Shown here: one piece after another, positions 31,201 through 42,164 of the stretch | How positions within the stretch are numbered: the first letter of the stretch is position 1 | How the letters are laid out: each line of letters opens with the position of its first letter | Assembly: GCA_009760885.1 (NCBI GenBank) | Contig: CM019696.1 | Span: 49,654,574-49,718,573 of the forward strand | Direction of reading: 5' to 3' | DNA: 64,000 bases | From: Achatina immaculata | Taxonomy: Eukaryota > Mollusca > Gastropoda > Stylommatophora > Achatinidae | The notes under the pieces: model-generated | Database searches by the model: none | What the model was told of the DNA's origin: nothing | Seen by the model: only the letters and a program-made list of their open reading frames with translations | Translations under genes and position numbers: made by a program

Positions 31201-31216
31201 GGTGGAGGGAGAAAAA

Positions 31217-31219
31217 AAA

Positions 31220-31250
<31 letters not shown>
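31217..31250. repeat. (CAGA)n microsatellite, LINE tail
   Basis: About seven CAGA units directly before the antisense L2-like 3' end at 31250, so this is the LINE's (TCTG)n tail read in reverse. Confidence 0.85.
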
Positions 31251-31252
<2 letters not shown>

Positions 31253-31361
31253 CTTTATTTTCAAATTGTGAAGAACTACATGCATAAGCCCGTCTGACAT
31301 TCTGCCCGTCATCCCTGAACTTTTTCAGACATTTGTCCAACATCAGTTCAGCGCTAGTGTT
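31250..31361 (-). mobile_element. L2/CR1-like LINE 3' end interrupted by hAT-like element
   Basis: Antisense 3' untranslated words CTTTATTTTCAAATTGTGAAG, AGCCCGTCTGACATTCTGCC and CATCCCTGAACTTTTTCAGA. It is broken at 31361 by the hAT-like insertion; flanking sequence resumes after 32246. Confidence 0.6.
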
Positions 31362-31369
31362 ATATACAG

Positions 31370-31883
31370 CAGGGGTCGGCAAACTTTTAGTTAGTGTTGT
31401 GCCGAAATAATGTCTCAAAGTCACTCAGCGTGTCAACCTAAGCCAACCATATTTTTGTATACAACAACCACTGAAACACATTAAATAACTAAATCATTCC
31501 TTGTTGATTATTCAATATTTTAATATAAATAGTAACAAATACAAAAACTATGTTCTGCGAAATTTAAGTTCTCAACACATTATCTTGAAGTTTTATTAAA
31601 GAATTTTAAAATGTATATTTTGTACACAGAAGGTTCATAGTTTGAAGAACAGAACAATCAAATAACTCAAACATAAAAAACAGATTATTAAAATTATTAA
31701 TATGAGTAGACACTTACTATTATTGATCTGATTCAGTAATAATTTAAGATGGTGATGAGGTAGTCGGAAGAGAGAGACACACACACATACACAAAGAGAG
31801 AGAGAGAGAGATTAACTGATTGATTTATCTTTATTTCAAAAGGGTTAAGAATTGGGCACGCAGGCCCGTCTGACATTCTGCCC

Positions 31884-31917
<34 letters not shown>

Positions 31918-32238
31918 ATAGAACAGAAACATAATTCTGTCAAAGTCAGTCATTGTCGCTCCACAATCACTCACTGACTTTACTTCACATTGTACAGTCT
32001 TACCTCCCATGCCTAACATCAGATCGTGCAGTCTTACCTCCCCTGCCTAATAGCTTTCGTTTTGAAGGGATGTACTGTAAAACCAGAAATAGTTTGAAAG
32101 AATTATTAGATGATTCTATTTATTTAAACATTCCAATTTTTTAAAAAGGGAATCGTAATTACTGTATTTCAGTTCAAACAGCGTGCCACTGTAAATCGTT
32201 CCACGCTTGGCACACATGGCGTAGGTTGTCGATCCTTG
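31370..32238. mobile_element. hAT-like non-autonomous DNA element
   Basis: Starts CAGGGGTCGGCAAACTTTTA and ends with GTAGGTTGTCGATCCTTG, imperfect inverted termini with about 13 of 17 matching positions. It is flanked by a perfect 8-bp direct repeat ATATACAG (31362-31369 and 32239-32246), the target duplication length of hAT transposons. No transposase is recognisable. It contains an L2 3' fragment at 31814-31887. CAGGGGT-type termini are common in hAT elements. Confidence 0.8.
31814..31887 (-). mobile_element. Short L2-like 3' end nested in the hAT-like element
   Basis: About 74 bp holding ATCTTTATTTCAAAAGGG and CAGGCCCGTCTGACATTCTG, with GA dinucleotide runs on both sides (about 31791-31812 and 31887-31914). 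Confidence 0.7.
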
Positions 32239-32246
32239 ATATACAG

Positions 32247-32470
32247 AACAATATTAATTATGAAATGAATACAGTTACGTACAGCCTTTTATGCACACGA
32301 GGTTCAAGGTTCAAAATTCAGACTCCGGCTTCACTGCATCCAGGACAGCCCCATATATGCTCCGCCGCGTGCCGCAGTATCCACCCAAGAGAATGTTTGC
32401 TAATAGTTCCTGTCAAATGTTGGTCGTTTTCTGCCACACAGTTCGGATTTCCTGCCAGCACCTTTAAATT
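32247..32470. other. Unassigned stretch, possibly LINE 3' sequence
   Basis: No motif seen; it may include the 3' untranslated part of the RNase H-bearing element on the minus strand. Confidence 0.3.
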
Positions 32471-33130
32471 GTCCTAGCTACAGCAGTCTTTTCAGAGCTA
32501 CATTGCTCTTCCATTCCCGCTCTTCATTTTCCCGCAGTCTGTTCAGTACAGCCTTAGCAATGTCCCCCTTGTTCATTGTCAGTCTGCCATTTATTTTTGA
32601 CTGTCCATCAAGTCTGTCTGCCACATCACTGCCATGTACTCCCATATGTCCTGGATAACAAAGCCACCCTAGGCTCGTCACAGCTGACTGGCGTATCAGA
32701 TGAACCCATTCTTTTTTAATCACTTTCTTCCCAGTCTTACGAAGGATGCTCTGTGAGTCGGTCATAATGACACCACTAACCACATCATGGGCAACTAACC
32801 ACATCATGGGCAACTAACCACATCATGGGCAACTAACCACATCATGGGCAACTAACCACATCATGGGCAACTAACCACATCATGGACAACTAACCACATC
32901 ATGGGCAACTAACCACATCATGGGCAACTAACCACATCATGGGCAACTAACCACATCATGGGCAACTAACCACATCATGGGCAACTAACCATTCCGTTGC
33001 CGCCGACAAAGCCTCAGTTCACGCTTGATGAGCTGACTTCAAAGGCCCCCGAACCCTGTGCCACTACTCTTCTATTTCGGTAGACAATAAAACCTCAACC
33101 ACTTCTGCTGTTCTTGGACACTGAGCCATC
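32470..33130 (-). pseudogene. RNase H domain remnant of a LINE
   Basis: Read on the minus strand from about 33128: DGSVSKNSRSG (first catalytic Asp), RRVVAQGSGAFEVSSSS, then a tandem array, then VIMTDSQSILRKT (catalytic Asp in TDSQS), LGWLCYPGHMGVHGSDVADR (His of GH and final Asp in VAD) and TMNKGDIAKAVLN. These are the RNase HI motifs carried at the 3' end of some LINE clades (I, R1 and related groups). Several stops are present. The 19-bp array replaces the helix that normally carries the conserved Glu. The reverse transcriptase is absent. Confidence 0.75.
32772..32993. repeat. 19-bp array inside the RNase H remnant
   Basis: About 12 near-identical units of ACTAACCACATCATGGGCA. The unit is the local coding sequence of the RNase H region, so it grew in place. 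Confidence 0.95.
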
Positions 33131-33137
33131 TGTATTC

Positions 33138-34165
33138 TTCTTATCTCATATCATTCCCGGGCCGTTAAACGTCACATAAGGCTTGCAAGGTAGTTCGCCA
33201 ATTTTTCCTGTCTTCGGCGAGTCTTTCAGTCTCATCAAGGGATTGTGTGCCTGTTAATTTGTCCTCTCTTAACAATGTCCTCTTCAGAGTTTCACGCGGT
33301 CTGCCTCTTTTTTTTTTGTTTTGTTTTGTTTTTCCTGTGTTCCATTTTATAGCTTGTTTTGGGATTCTCTGACTGTTTCTTATCATCACGTGACCAACAT
33401 ATGTCCATCTCCTTCTCCTGATGAAACTGGTTGTTGTTCAGTCATCTGTCTTAATCTCTGCTTTGTTCTTGAATTCGTTCCACTTGATGCCGAGTATTTC
33501 CCTTAGGCATTTGTTTTCAAAAGAGTCTAATTTATTGTCTATTTCTTTAGTTGTTTTCCAGCTTTCACATGCATAAATGATGGTGGATATTACATTTGAA
33601 TTGAATAATCTTAACTTGGTTTTTGTGCTTATAACTTTTGAATGCCATATGTTCTCAAGATTCTTAAAGATCGATGCTGCTTGTGCAATTCTAATTCTAA
33701 CTTCCTTTCTGGTGTCACCATCCTGGTCTATGTAGCTGCCAAAGTATGCAAATTGATTGACTTCTTCAATATCTGTACCTTCTATACGTATTTTTTCATT
33801 TTGATTAATGGGAAGTTTCATTATTTTTGTTTTGTCCTTGTTAATTTCAAGTCCTATTTTGCTAGCCAGTGAAGACAGGCTATCTGTTTTTTCTTGCATG
33901 GAATTCACATTGTTACTAATAAGAGTTATGTCATCAGCAAAACCAAGATCTTCTAGTTGGGTCTCAAGTACCCAGTCAATTCCTGTGTTACCTGTGCACC
34001 ATTTTTTCATTATGAAGTCTATTGTAATTCATGTATACATCCTTGTTTCACACCTGTTTCAATCTGGAACCAGTCATTCATCCCTTCTTCTGTTTTGACT
34101 ACACAAACATATCCATTGTAAAAGTCATTAATGATGTTGACAATTTTGGGTGGTATTCCATCTGT
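33138..34165 (-). mobile_element. RTE-like LINE, family A copy 3
   Basis: A minus-strand copy. The main frame at 33438-34010 (190 codons) carries LGFADDITLISNNVNSM (YXDD as FADD, residues about 22-27) through NQFAYFGSYIDQDGDTRKEV, YACESW and GIKWNEFKNKAEI. After a frameshift the C-terminus at 33165-33389 shows KKRGRPRETLKRTLLRED. A GT-rich run (TTTTTTTTTGTTTTG at about 33308-33330) inserts a KTKQNKKK stretch just before the GRP box. The 5' part reaches about 34165 (GGAATACCACCCAAAATTG). The 3' end is GGCCGGGAATGATATGAGAT-like. 5'-truncated and dead. Confidence 0.85.
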
Positions 34166-34244
34166 ATTATATTACCTTTATAACAGAATTCTTTACCTCT
34201 GGAATTCTGATCTTTTATTTAACTTTACAGGGGATTTATTTGGT

Positions 34245-34350
34245 AGACTGACGTAGTGGTTAGCACCCTTAGTTATTTTTTTAAAGTACAGGTCAACTAT
34301 AGGTCAGGTTTGACGCGCTGATGGCCATTTCGTGTCATGTCCAGGCGTGG
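34245..34350 (+). mobile_element. Possible tRNA-like SINE remnant
   Basis: GACGTAGTGGTTAGCACCC resembles an A box and GGTCAGGTTTGACGCGC a weak B box. No conserved body like that of the other SINEs is seen. Confidence 0.25.
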
Positions 34351-35604
34351 GATTTTTGTACAGTTAACTAAAGTTATTTAGGACATGTTATTTTTTTGTT
34401 ACAGAAAAGCTTAAAATATGATTGTTGTTGTTAGTTTATTACACAAAGTCATAAACAGGTAATTTTTGCACGGACTGAGATTTTAGGCAGAAATGTTTTA
34501 TTCACGATTTTTATCTTCCACGAGATAGAATCTTCGGGAAGATTTAGGAAAAGGAATTGCAGTTCATATTTAAGGACCAAACTCTTACATAGGATTATTA
34601 TAAGGATTAGATTGATTAGTAGCTTGAGATCCATTATGATTGTAAATTGATTATGTAGGAGTTGATTGAGAAGGATATTTCAGATAGGATGCTAGGATAT
34701 GAACTGTTAGTTTTTTTTCCTCGTGGATCCAATGTGTAATTTTGTGATGCAGCCGCGAGTTGTTAGAAATAGTTTGTAACTGAAGAAATGTGAATTAGTT
34801 CTACTGAGATTTTTGAGGACTTTAAGTCCGATATTTTCGGTGACGTGAAGTTGTATGTAAGGATCCACGGAATTTTCATTGAGCTAGTAAGTTGGCTCTT
34901 ATTCCATCATGTTGAATGCCTGTTTTTCCTAGCTGAGACTGATTGTTGCCCACTCCCTCCCTATATGGCGAACTAGTTCTCGTCGGGAGAGAAGTTGGAT
35001 TATTCATCTGTTTACTAAATTTATTGCTACAACCTAACTTATTCACCATTTATTTTTCCCATAATAAATATGTGTAACTGCTATAATCAATTTGAGAGTT
35101 AGTGGTTCTCAAACTGTTGAGATGTGTTCGTTTTCAGTTACACATTAAAATTCCTCAGATGTAATCAAAAGATAGAGTAAGAAAAAGTAGTACAGGTTAT
35201 CACTTGTGTGGCGGCTTTACACAGTTGCAAAGTACTTTAATTAGTGCCGTGTCTTGGCAAATACCAAACTATACCATTCTATTTTAACTTGTCAGGAGAC
35301 CCGCAGTGATAATGGGTGAGATCTTAAAACCAAAGTTCGGCTGCCACCTGTGCCCAGTCTCGATATTCACAGCCCTTCTGTATAACCTTTGTTAGCTGAG
35401 GTCGGTCCTGTACCCGTAACCAGTCATATAACCAGTCTTATGCACACGCTTAACTCTAGTACCAGAGTAAAATAGGAGGAAATTATTTCACATTCCTGCA
35501 CGTTCACTTCACTCAGCATTCATAATCAATTCACATACAAAAATTATTTTAGCCGCAGCATGTTAGTTTACTGATTATAATAAAGTAAAGATTTAATTTC
35601 AGAC
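34351..35604. other. Unassigned AT-rich stretch
   Basis: No gene, repeat array or recognised element in about 1.25 kb. It has many stops in all frames. It may be old transposon or intron sequence. Confidence 0.4.
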
Positions 35605-35605
35605 A

Positions 35606-36100
35606 ATGAGAAACACATTAGCTAACACATCTTTATCAATGAATGTTAGAAAACGAGTCCTAAAATGCTATATTGAACCTATCTTGTTATATGGAAGTGA
35701 ATCATGGACAATAGGCAAGTCTGCACAAAAATCATTGGAAGCAGCAGAAATGTGGTTTATTAGAAGAATGTTGCGAATCTCCTGGACAGCAAAAATAACT
35801 AATGAAGAATGTATGAGAAGAACTGGAGAGACAAAAAAACCTTGTCAAAAAGATAAGAGAGAGACAATGTACTTTCATAGGACATGCAATGAGAAGAGGG
35901 GGCATTGAAAATATTATAACAACAGGAAAAATAGAAGGAAGAAGATCAAGAGGAAGACCAAGAGAAATGATACTGGACAGTCTGACGGGATGGTGTGAGA
36001 GGAGATCACCAACTGAACTGATGGCCTGCATGAAGGATCGGGTACTCTGGAGAAGCATAATAGCCAACGCCAGTCGGCACGGCACACGAGGATGATGATG
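35606..36100 (+). mobile_element. RTE/BovB-like LINE 3' end, family B unit 1
   Basis: A frame at 35606-35908 holds NVRKRVLKCYIEPILLYGSE, SLEAAEMWFIRRMLRISWTA and NEECMRRTGE. After a -1 type shift the C-terminus at 35889-36095 gives GKIEGRRSRGRPREMILDSL and DRVLWRSIIANASRHGTRG, then an (ATG)n tail. These are the usual C-terminal blocks of RTE-BovB polyproteins. It is the first of three tandem 3' units; the second and third lack the N-terminal part. Confidence 0.85.
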
Positions 36101-36940
36101 ATTATGAAAGATTTAATGAAAGTAGGTCTCTTAAGAGAGTATGTAAACAAGACTGCTGAAGCTCAGCAAATGAATAATGTTGCGAATTCCCTGGTCAGCA
36201 AAAATAAGTAATGGTGAATGTTTGAAAAGAGCTGGAGAGAAAAAAAAATCTTTTCCGAAAAAAAAATAAGAGAGAGAGACAATGTACTTTCAAAGGACAT
36301 GCAATGAGAAGAGGGGGCATTGAAAATATTATAACAACAGGAAAAATAGAAGGTAGAAGATCAAGAGGAAGACCAAGAGAAATGATACTGGACAGTCTGA
36401 CGGGATGGTGTGAGAGGAGATCACCAACTGAACTGATGGCCTGCATGAAGGATCGCGTACTCTGGAGAAGCATAATAGCCAACGCCAGTCGGCACGGCAC
36501 ATGATGATGATGATGAAAGATTTAATGAAAGTAGGTCTCTTAAGTATGTACTCTCTTGAGTATGTAAACAAGTATTATAGACTACTGAAGCTCAGCAAAT
36601 GAATAATGTTGCGAATTCCCTGGTCAGCAAAAATAAATAATGGTGAATGTATGAGAAGAGCTGGAGAGACCCCAAAAAAAAAACTTATTAAAAAAAAAAG
36701 AGAGACACTTTATGTTCATAGGACATGCAATGAGAAGAGCGGGCATTGAAAATATTGTAATAGGAAAAACAGAGGGAAGAAGAGCCAAGAGAAGACAAAG
36801 ATAAATGATACTGGACACTCCGATGAGACAGTGTGAGTGGAGATCACCAACTGAGCTAATGGCCTGCATGAACGATCGTGTAATCTGAAGAAATATAATA
36901 ACCAACGCCAGTCAGTACGCCACCTGATGATGATGGTTAG
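36101..36940 (+). repeat. Two further tandem copies of the family B 3' unit
   Basis: Units begin with ATGTTGCGAATTCCCTGG at 36178 and 36606 (unit 1 equivalent at 35768), spaced 410 and 428 bp. Each includes the last ~330 bp of the LINE and ~100 bp of shared flank (AAAGATTTAATGAAAGTAGG, CTGAAGCTCAGCAAATGAAT). Unit 2 retains the intact RGRPREMILDSLTGW block (36304-36504); unit 3 is more diverged. Because the flank is repeated too, this is a tandem duplication rather than independent insertions. Confidence 0.85.
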
Positions 36941-37075
36941 TGGCACGGAATAGCAATGTCATTGTTGACTCTTACCTTAAATGTGTAGCAGGGGAGGGGG
37001 GTGTTAACAGCAGGGAATAATTTATAGCATACTCCAGACAGTTCAACAGTCACGTGGTTCGTCGTTATAGTCAGA
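36941..37075. repeat. Segmental duplication arm, left of microsatellite
   Basis: Matches 50696-50840 almost base for base, including GTGGCACGGAATAGCAATGT and ACAGTCACGTGGTTCGTCGT. Confidence 0.9.
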
Positions 37076-37077
37076 GG

Positions 37078-37196
<119 letters not shown>

Positions 37197-37641
37197 CTTT
37201 GTCAAAACCCCTAGAAAAATACATACAAAAACAACCTTACAACACATGCAGGAAAATGATTTGATTGTTGACTATCAGTCAGGTTTTAGGCCGAAACATT
37301 CCTGCAACACAGCTCTCACAAAAATGACAGAATGTTGGTTACCTAATATAAAGTATGATAAATTGTGTGGTGCTGTCTTTGTTGACTTTAAAAAAGCATT
37401 TGACATGACTGATCATGAAATCCTAGTTAGAAAGCTTGAGACTTATAGATTACACCCTGACTTGACAAAATTTATTACATCTTTTCTTTCCAACAGACAA
37501 CAGGTAATTTGCCTCAAAAACTCCAAGTCAGGTTCATCTGTGGTTGATAATGGCATTCCACAGGGATCTATTCTTGGTCCTCTCCTGTTTACCATCTACA
37601 TCAGTGATCTTCCACTTCATCTAAAAAAAATCATCTTGTGA
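37197..37641 (+). pseudogene. Reverse transcriptase segment of the L2-like LINE
   Basis: Open for about 148 codons within the element. QSGFRPKHS (finger), FVDFKKAFDMTDHEIL with the motif A Asp, FITSFLSNRQQVICL, and GIPQGSILGPLLF (motif B). The upstream part of the frame encodes only a YLSI repeat from the (TCTA)n array, so it should not be counted as protein. The frame ends at a stop a few codons after motif B owing to a frameshift in an A run; the FADD box follows in another frame. This copy cannot make an enzyme. Confidence 0.8.
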
Positions 37642-38085
37642 CCTCTTTGCTGATGACTGCACATTTTACACTAGTGACAATGACTGTATTAACCTTGAGT
37701 CATCTCTTCAAATTGAAATAAATAGTCTAATTAACTGGAGCAATAACAACAGAATGCTCATAAACACATTCAAAACAAAATCCATGCTCATTACAACAAG
37801 ACAGAAATTAACAAATTCACCAACGACAACACTGGAACTTCACAGATAGAGAATGTTAGTGAACATAAAACTCTAGGTCTCATGATTGACCACCACATCA
37901 GATGGAATCATTATGTAGACAATCTAACCAAACTCATTGCACAATAAGTTTACCAATTTACTAAAATTAAACATTTTCTTGACATAGACACCAGAAAAAT
38001 ATACTACATATCACAGATACAAACACACTTGAACTACTACTCCACAGTCTGGGATGGTTGTTACATGTCAAACATGAAAAGACTT

Positions 38086-38258
38086 TCTTATCTTATATCT
38101 TATATCCTTCCCGTGCCGTTAAACGTCACATAGGGCTCGCAAAGTAGTTCGCCAATTTTTCCGGTCTTCGGCGAGTCTTTCAACCTCGTCAAAGGATTTT
38201 ATGCCTGTTAATTTGGCCTCTCTTAATAATGTCCTCCTCAGAGTTTCATGCAGTCTGA
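38086..38258 (-). mobile_element. RTE-like LINE family A, 173-bp 3' fragment nested in L2
   Basis: Starts with the reversed ATAAGAT tail and CCTTCCCGTGCCGTTAAACG, then antisense codons for TLLREAKLTGIKSFDEVERL and DRKNWRTTLRALCDV. It stops at the codons for the RETL block. It is the shortest family A copy and splits the L2-like C-terminus. Confidence 0.88.
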
Positions 38259-38948
38259 CACATTTCAAAAACGAGCAGTAAAGCTTATAGATGACAAACA
38301 AACAGCACGTATTACAAATAAGGACAAACATCTTGATATTCTACCCCTCAAGAGGAGATTTCTTTTCAACAAGGCCAAGTTAATTCATAAAATTCTATCG
38401 CACAATGCTCCACTCTATCTGTGGTCGTTGTTCAAATGTAACCCAAAACGCAGTCAACACTTAAGCAATTGTATTCTCCCAAAACCAAGGTTTGACATGT
38501 TTAAAAAAAGCTTCTCTTACTCAGCTGCCCACCTTTGGATTTGCCCTACCAATTCACGTAAAACTTAAAAGTAATATTCGTTCTTATAACTTTAGACTTT
38601 GTCAACATCTGTATGATATGGACTATATGCCCCCCTAAGCATAGTTTAAAGTAGTTTAAAATGCTTGAGTGTTGTAATTTTTTAAAATACTGCTTTTCTA
38701 TAAATTTGTTAGTTTTGAATGAATATAAGAATGCAAGTTTATTTCATGTTGTTGCATAAATCAGAGTGTAGAGTGTATGGACATGAGATAATTTATTATG
38801 TATTTATGTAATCATTTAATGTGTCTTCATGATTATTATGCTCATTAACAAATGCTGAATGACTGTGACTGAGTGAAAGCTGTATGATGAAGGGCATAAT
38901 GTCAGACGGGCCTGCGTGGCCAATTCTTAACTTTTGAAAATAAAATAT

Positions 38949-39025
38949 GATCTATCTATCTATCTATACATCCATCCATCCATCCATCCATCCATCCATC
39001 CATCCATCCATCCATCCATCCATCC

Positions 39026-39088
<63 letters not shown>

Positions 39089-39165
39089 CTACCCATCCAT
39101 CCATCCATCCATCCATCCATCCATCCATCCATCCATCCATCCATCCATCTATCTATCCATCCCAT
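38949..39165. repeat. (TCTA)n/(CATC)n compound microsatellite
   Basis: Alternating blocks of TATC and CATC units, directly 3' of the L2-like LINE. Confidence 0.97.
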
Positions 39166-39540
39166 ATAATACTTAGTCTGGACTAAGACTTCGTCCCCAC
39201 AAACTCTCCAACCAGAAAGCTTGTATTGCCGGCCAGTGACAAGTTGTATAGAATATATTCACAGAAAAAAAAGAGTAATCTGAAAACAAACGAATGAAAG
39301 AGAAATTAACGCCACAGACAAAGTTTTGAAGGAAGGCGCACTCCCCCCTCCCCCAGTACTTACTCGCAGAACAGTAACTACTCACAACCAAGGAGAAGAC
39401 AATTACAAGACTTCGTGATGAGAAAAAGAGAGTTGTAGGTCCTGATAATCACATCGGGGAAACATGGAGAATATGAGGAATAGAGAAGACGGCGACAAAC
39501 ATTGACTGATTTATTGGAACAGAAAAATATTTTAAGTTTC
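39166..39540. repeat. Segmental duplication arm, right of microsatellite
   Basis: Matches 51030-51410 at very high identity (CATATAATACTTAGTCTGGA, AAGCTTGTATT, GGAGAAGACAATTA). Unrelated to the L2 element. Confidence 0.92.
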
Positions 39541-40610
39541 AGAGAAGAATGTTCTGTTGAAGACGGTTGTTGAAAGGTTATTGCCCTTGTTATAGCTGCC
39601 CAGTAAAGGTTTCTCCTGCAATAAATGCCCCTACCCGCTCATCATAGAGACTACGGTAATGGTTTTGATATACTGCGGCTGCTACCACTTCTCTCTTGTG
39701 AGAGTGCTCCTGGCCCGGACAAAAACATTTCGGATTTCGCTGACTTCAGCGCCCAGGACTAAAGGCGCGAGACAGGCGGGTAAGTGTGTGCATATGTATA
39801 TGTGTGAGTATGTGTGTGAAAAGTGAACGAAAAGTGAAAGTGGGTGATAAACTGGCAGATTTACGTTCTGAAAGGTTGTGTGTATTTGAAGTGGTATCCC
39901 GTGGTCTTGTGGTGGGGTGGGGTGCTTTGCGTGTGTGGTGGGGGAGGGGGCTGCTCCATAAAGCTGTGGAACTTGCCTGTCATAATGTCAGATTTAGTCA
40001 TGAGATACTTTCGTTGCTCTGAAGTATTCTGTTCTCGCGCGCGCGCGTGTTTGTATGTTAGAGAGACAGAGAGAGAAAGGGGGTTTTGGGGGGGAGGGGA
40101 GGGGTTGGGGAAGAGAGTGGCAGACATGTTACTTCAGACTGACCAGAATTGTGTTAATGTCAGAGGTTCCCAAACGTTACCCACAAAAGCAACCCATGCA
40201 CCCGGAGGAACGCACACTGAAGCCCTGATAAACAAAACTTCTGTCACTAATATTATGAGAACACTCAGTAAAGAGAGCTGAAGGGCAACTCGCAGTGACA
40301 CCAGCCACGAAGCATAAACCAGAGAACATTACACGCTCTAGCCGTGCCTTTCCTAAATCTCCTTCATACAGATTTGGAAACATGGAGTTCCTAATTGTTG
40401 ATACTCTTTGATAGCTTGAAAAATAAATTTAAAAAAAACACTTTTTTTTTAGACAACGAAAACAACAGGCCCGTGGTCCCGGTGGACTGCAAGCCGGGCC
40501 CACCCGTGGACCATACCCCCGGTCTCGAATGTGCAGGGCAGGCCTCGGGCATCTCGTAATTAAAAAAACGAGGCTTTTGTTTTAACCAAAGGGCACGTTG
40601 ATCAGGGTAC
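39541..40610. other. Unassigned stretch with possible splice donor
   Basis: No element recognised. GACAGGCGGGTAAGTGTGTG at about 39772-39791 looks like a consensus splice donor after a GC-richer segment, but no coding frame supports an exon. G-rich runs lie at about 39930-39950 and 40080-40110. The region near 40460-40560 is GC-rich. Confidence 0.3.
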
Positions 40611-40614
40611 CTGC

Positions 40615-40890
40615 CAAGAGGACGCTTTGATCTCAGCCAGTTTGATCTTAGCCACTTTGATCTCAGCAAGTTTGATCTTAGCCAGTTTGATCTTAGCCAG
40701 TTTGATCTCAACCAGTTTGATCTCAGACAGTTTGATCTGAACCAGTTTGATCTTAGCCAGTTTGATCTGAACCAGTTTGATCTTAGCCAGTTTGATCTTA
40801 GCCAGTTTGATCTGAACCAATTGGATCTCAAACAGTTTGATTTTAGCCAGTTCGATCTCAACCAATTTGTTCTTAGCCAAAAGGCTCTGT
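40615..40890. repeat. 15-bp minisatellite, about 18 copies
   Basis: Units such as AGCCAGTTTGATCTT and AACCAGTTTGATCTG. Two minus-strand frames run through it because 15 is a multiple of three. Confidence 0.95.
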
Positions 40891-40899
40891 CCAATGAAC

Positions 40900-42060
40900 A
40901 CGTTCAGACCTTCTGTTATTCACAAAAATATTTTCATGTTTGTTTCGCCTTGTCAGGGAGAGACATAGAGGCTGGAAGGTGAGGGGGGGGGGGTCGTTAA
41001 AAACGGCCTACGCCGTTTCCGTTCAGGATGTCACACGCCCATTCGACATTTTAGTTCGAGAAAGCTGATTTCTAAAATTTATTTATACACTTGTCATTTT
41101 TTTAAAAAATATGGACAGTTTTTACATCCTGGAATTTGTGCATGAAACATGATACAGTCAAATATTCGCATCACAGACTTTGTATTTCAAATATTTTACA
41201 TCTACAAAGCCTTTATTGTTCATGTTCTCGACTCTCCTTGGAGTTGTCTACTCTGGAGAACTTTCAGAGATGTCTTTCCTTGACGCTAGGATAAGTGTGC
41301 CATTGTTCATAACGGCTTCTTTTCTACCACTCCTCTCTCCCAGGCAGCCTGGCCCACAACCGCTGGAATGTCACAATAGCCGAGCCGTGCTTTCTAAATG
41401 CATGACTTTTTACCAGTGGGACTTGGCCATCCTTTGAAAATTCCGAATTCGTCGTCCTACGTTCCGGATTGATGAAGTAATTTGAAAATGTCCAAAGTCG
41501 AAGGGTTTTTTTTTTTTGTTCCTCCACTTATCGTTAAATTTGTTGAACTGAAAAAAGGCCTTGATCACGAAGCATAACACGCGAACGCAAAGAAATGCAA
41601 ATCAAAGCCGTATCTGTAAACAAAACTGAAGACGGGCACACAAATTGTTGAAGCTGATTCGCAGCCATGGCCATGACTCCAAGGAGCCGTAACTTCAGAA
41701 CACGGGCTACAACTTCAGAGAAACGTGGCGATTTAAAATGTCAATAAATCGTATCACGATTTGAATCGCCGTAAATGCTGTTGTTTTTATCAGCATAAAT
41801 GTATTCACGAAAACGATTATTTACAAGCGGAACTATATAAGACGAATGTATTTTCGTCTATCTCGGTATCTGTCAAACTTTAGATAAGGACATTTTCCTG
41901 CATTAGTAACATTCTTTCTTTCTTTCTTTCTTTTTATTCTTTATGACGTTTCTTCGCCTCCATTAGACCCATTTTGCCCGAAACACTTTCTCTGTTTCCT
42001 CATTATCATCTTTTTCTTTTTGCTTTCAGTTTCTTTTCCGTTGTTTTCTGTTTGTCTATT
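40900..42060. other. Unassigned stretch
   Basis: No gene or element recognised in about 1.1 kb. A (G)n run at 40982-40994 and a (TTTC)n run at about 41911-41932 are the only notable words. Confidence 0.4.
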
Positions 42061-42164
42061 TCAATAGTTCCCAAACTGGTGGTCCGGGGATACGAAGAAC
42101 TTGCCGTGGTGGTCTGTGCAAAAAACTAGAGGTCTTTTTAACTTTCACAGTGAAATGTTTAACA

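Larger units (their letters stand above)
37197..38940 (+). mobile_element. L2/CR1-like LINE inserted in a tetranucleotide array
   Basis: A 5'-truncated LINE. The frame to 37641 carries YQSGFRPKHSCNTALTKM, LCGAVFVDFKKAFDMTDHEI (motif A) and DNGIPQGSILGPLLFTIYIS (motif B); a frameshift follows (an extra A in a run near 37625) before LFADDCTFYTSDND in another frame (catalytic box FADD, about 37648). The C-terminus at 38248-38568 has FQKRAVKLIDDKQTARI, HLDILPLKRRFLFNKAKLI and SYSAAHLW, the L2/CR1 type. The 3' untranslated part ends AATTCTTAACTTTTGAAAATAAAATATGATC into (TCTA)n. A family A LINE fragment interrupts it at 38086-38258. Confidence 0.82.

Noticed and set aside
40391..40901. Two minus-strand repeat proteins
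   Set aside because: Overlapping readings of a 15-bp minisatellite.
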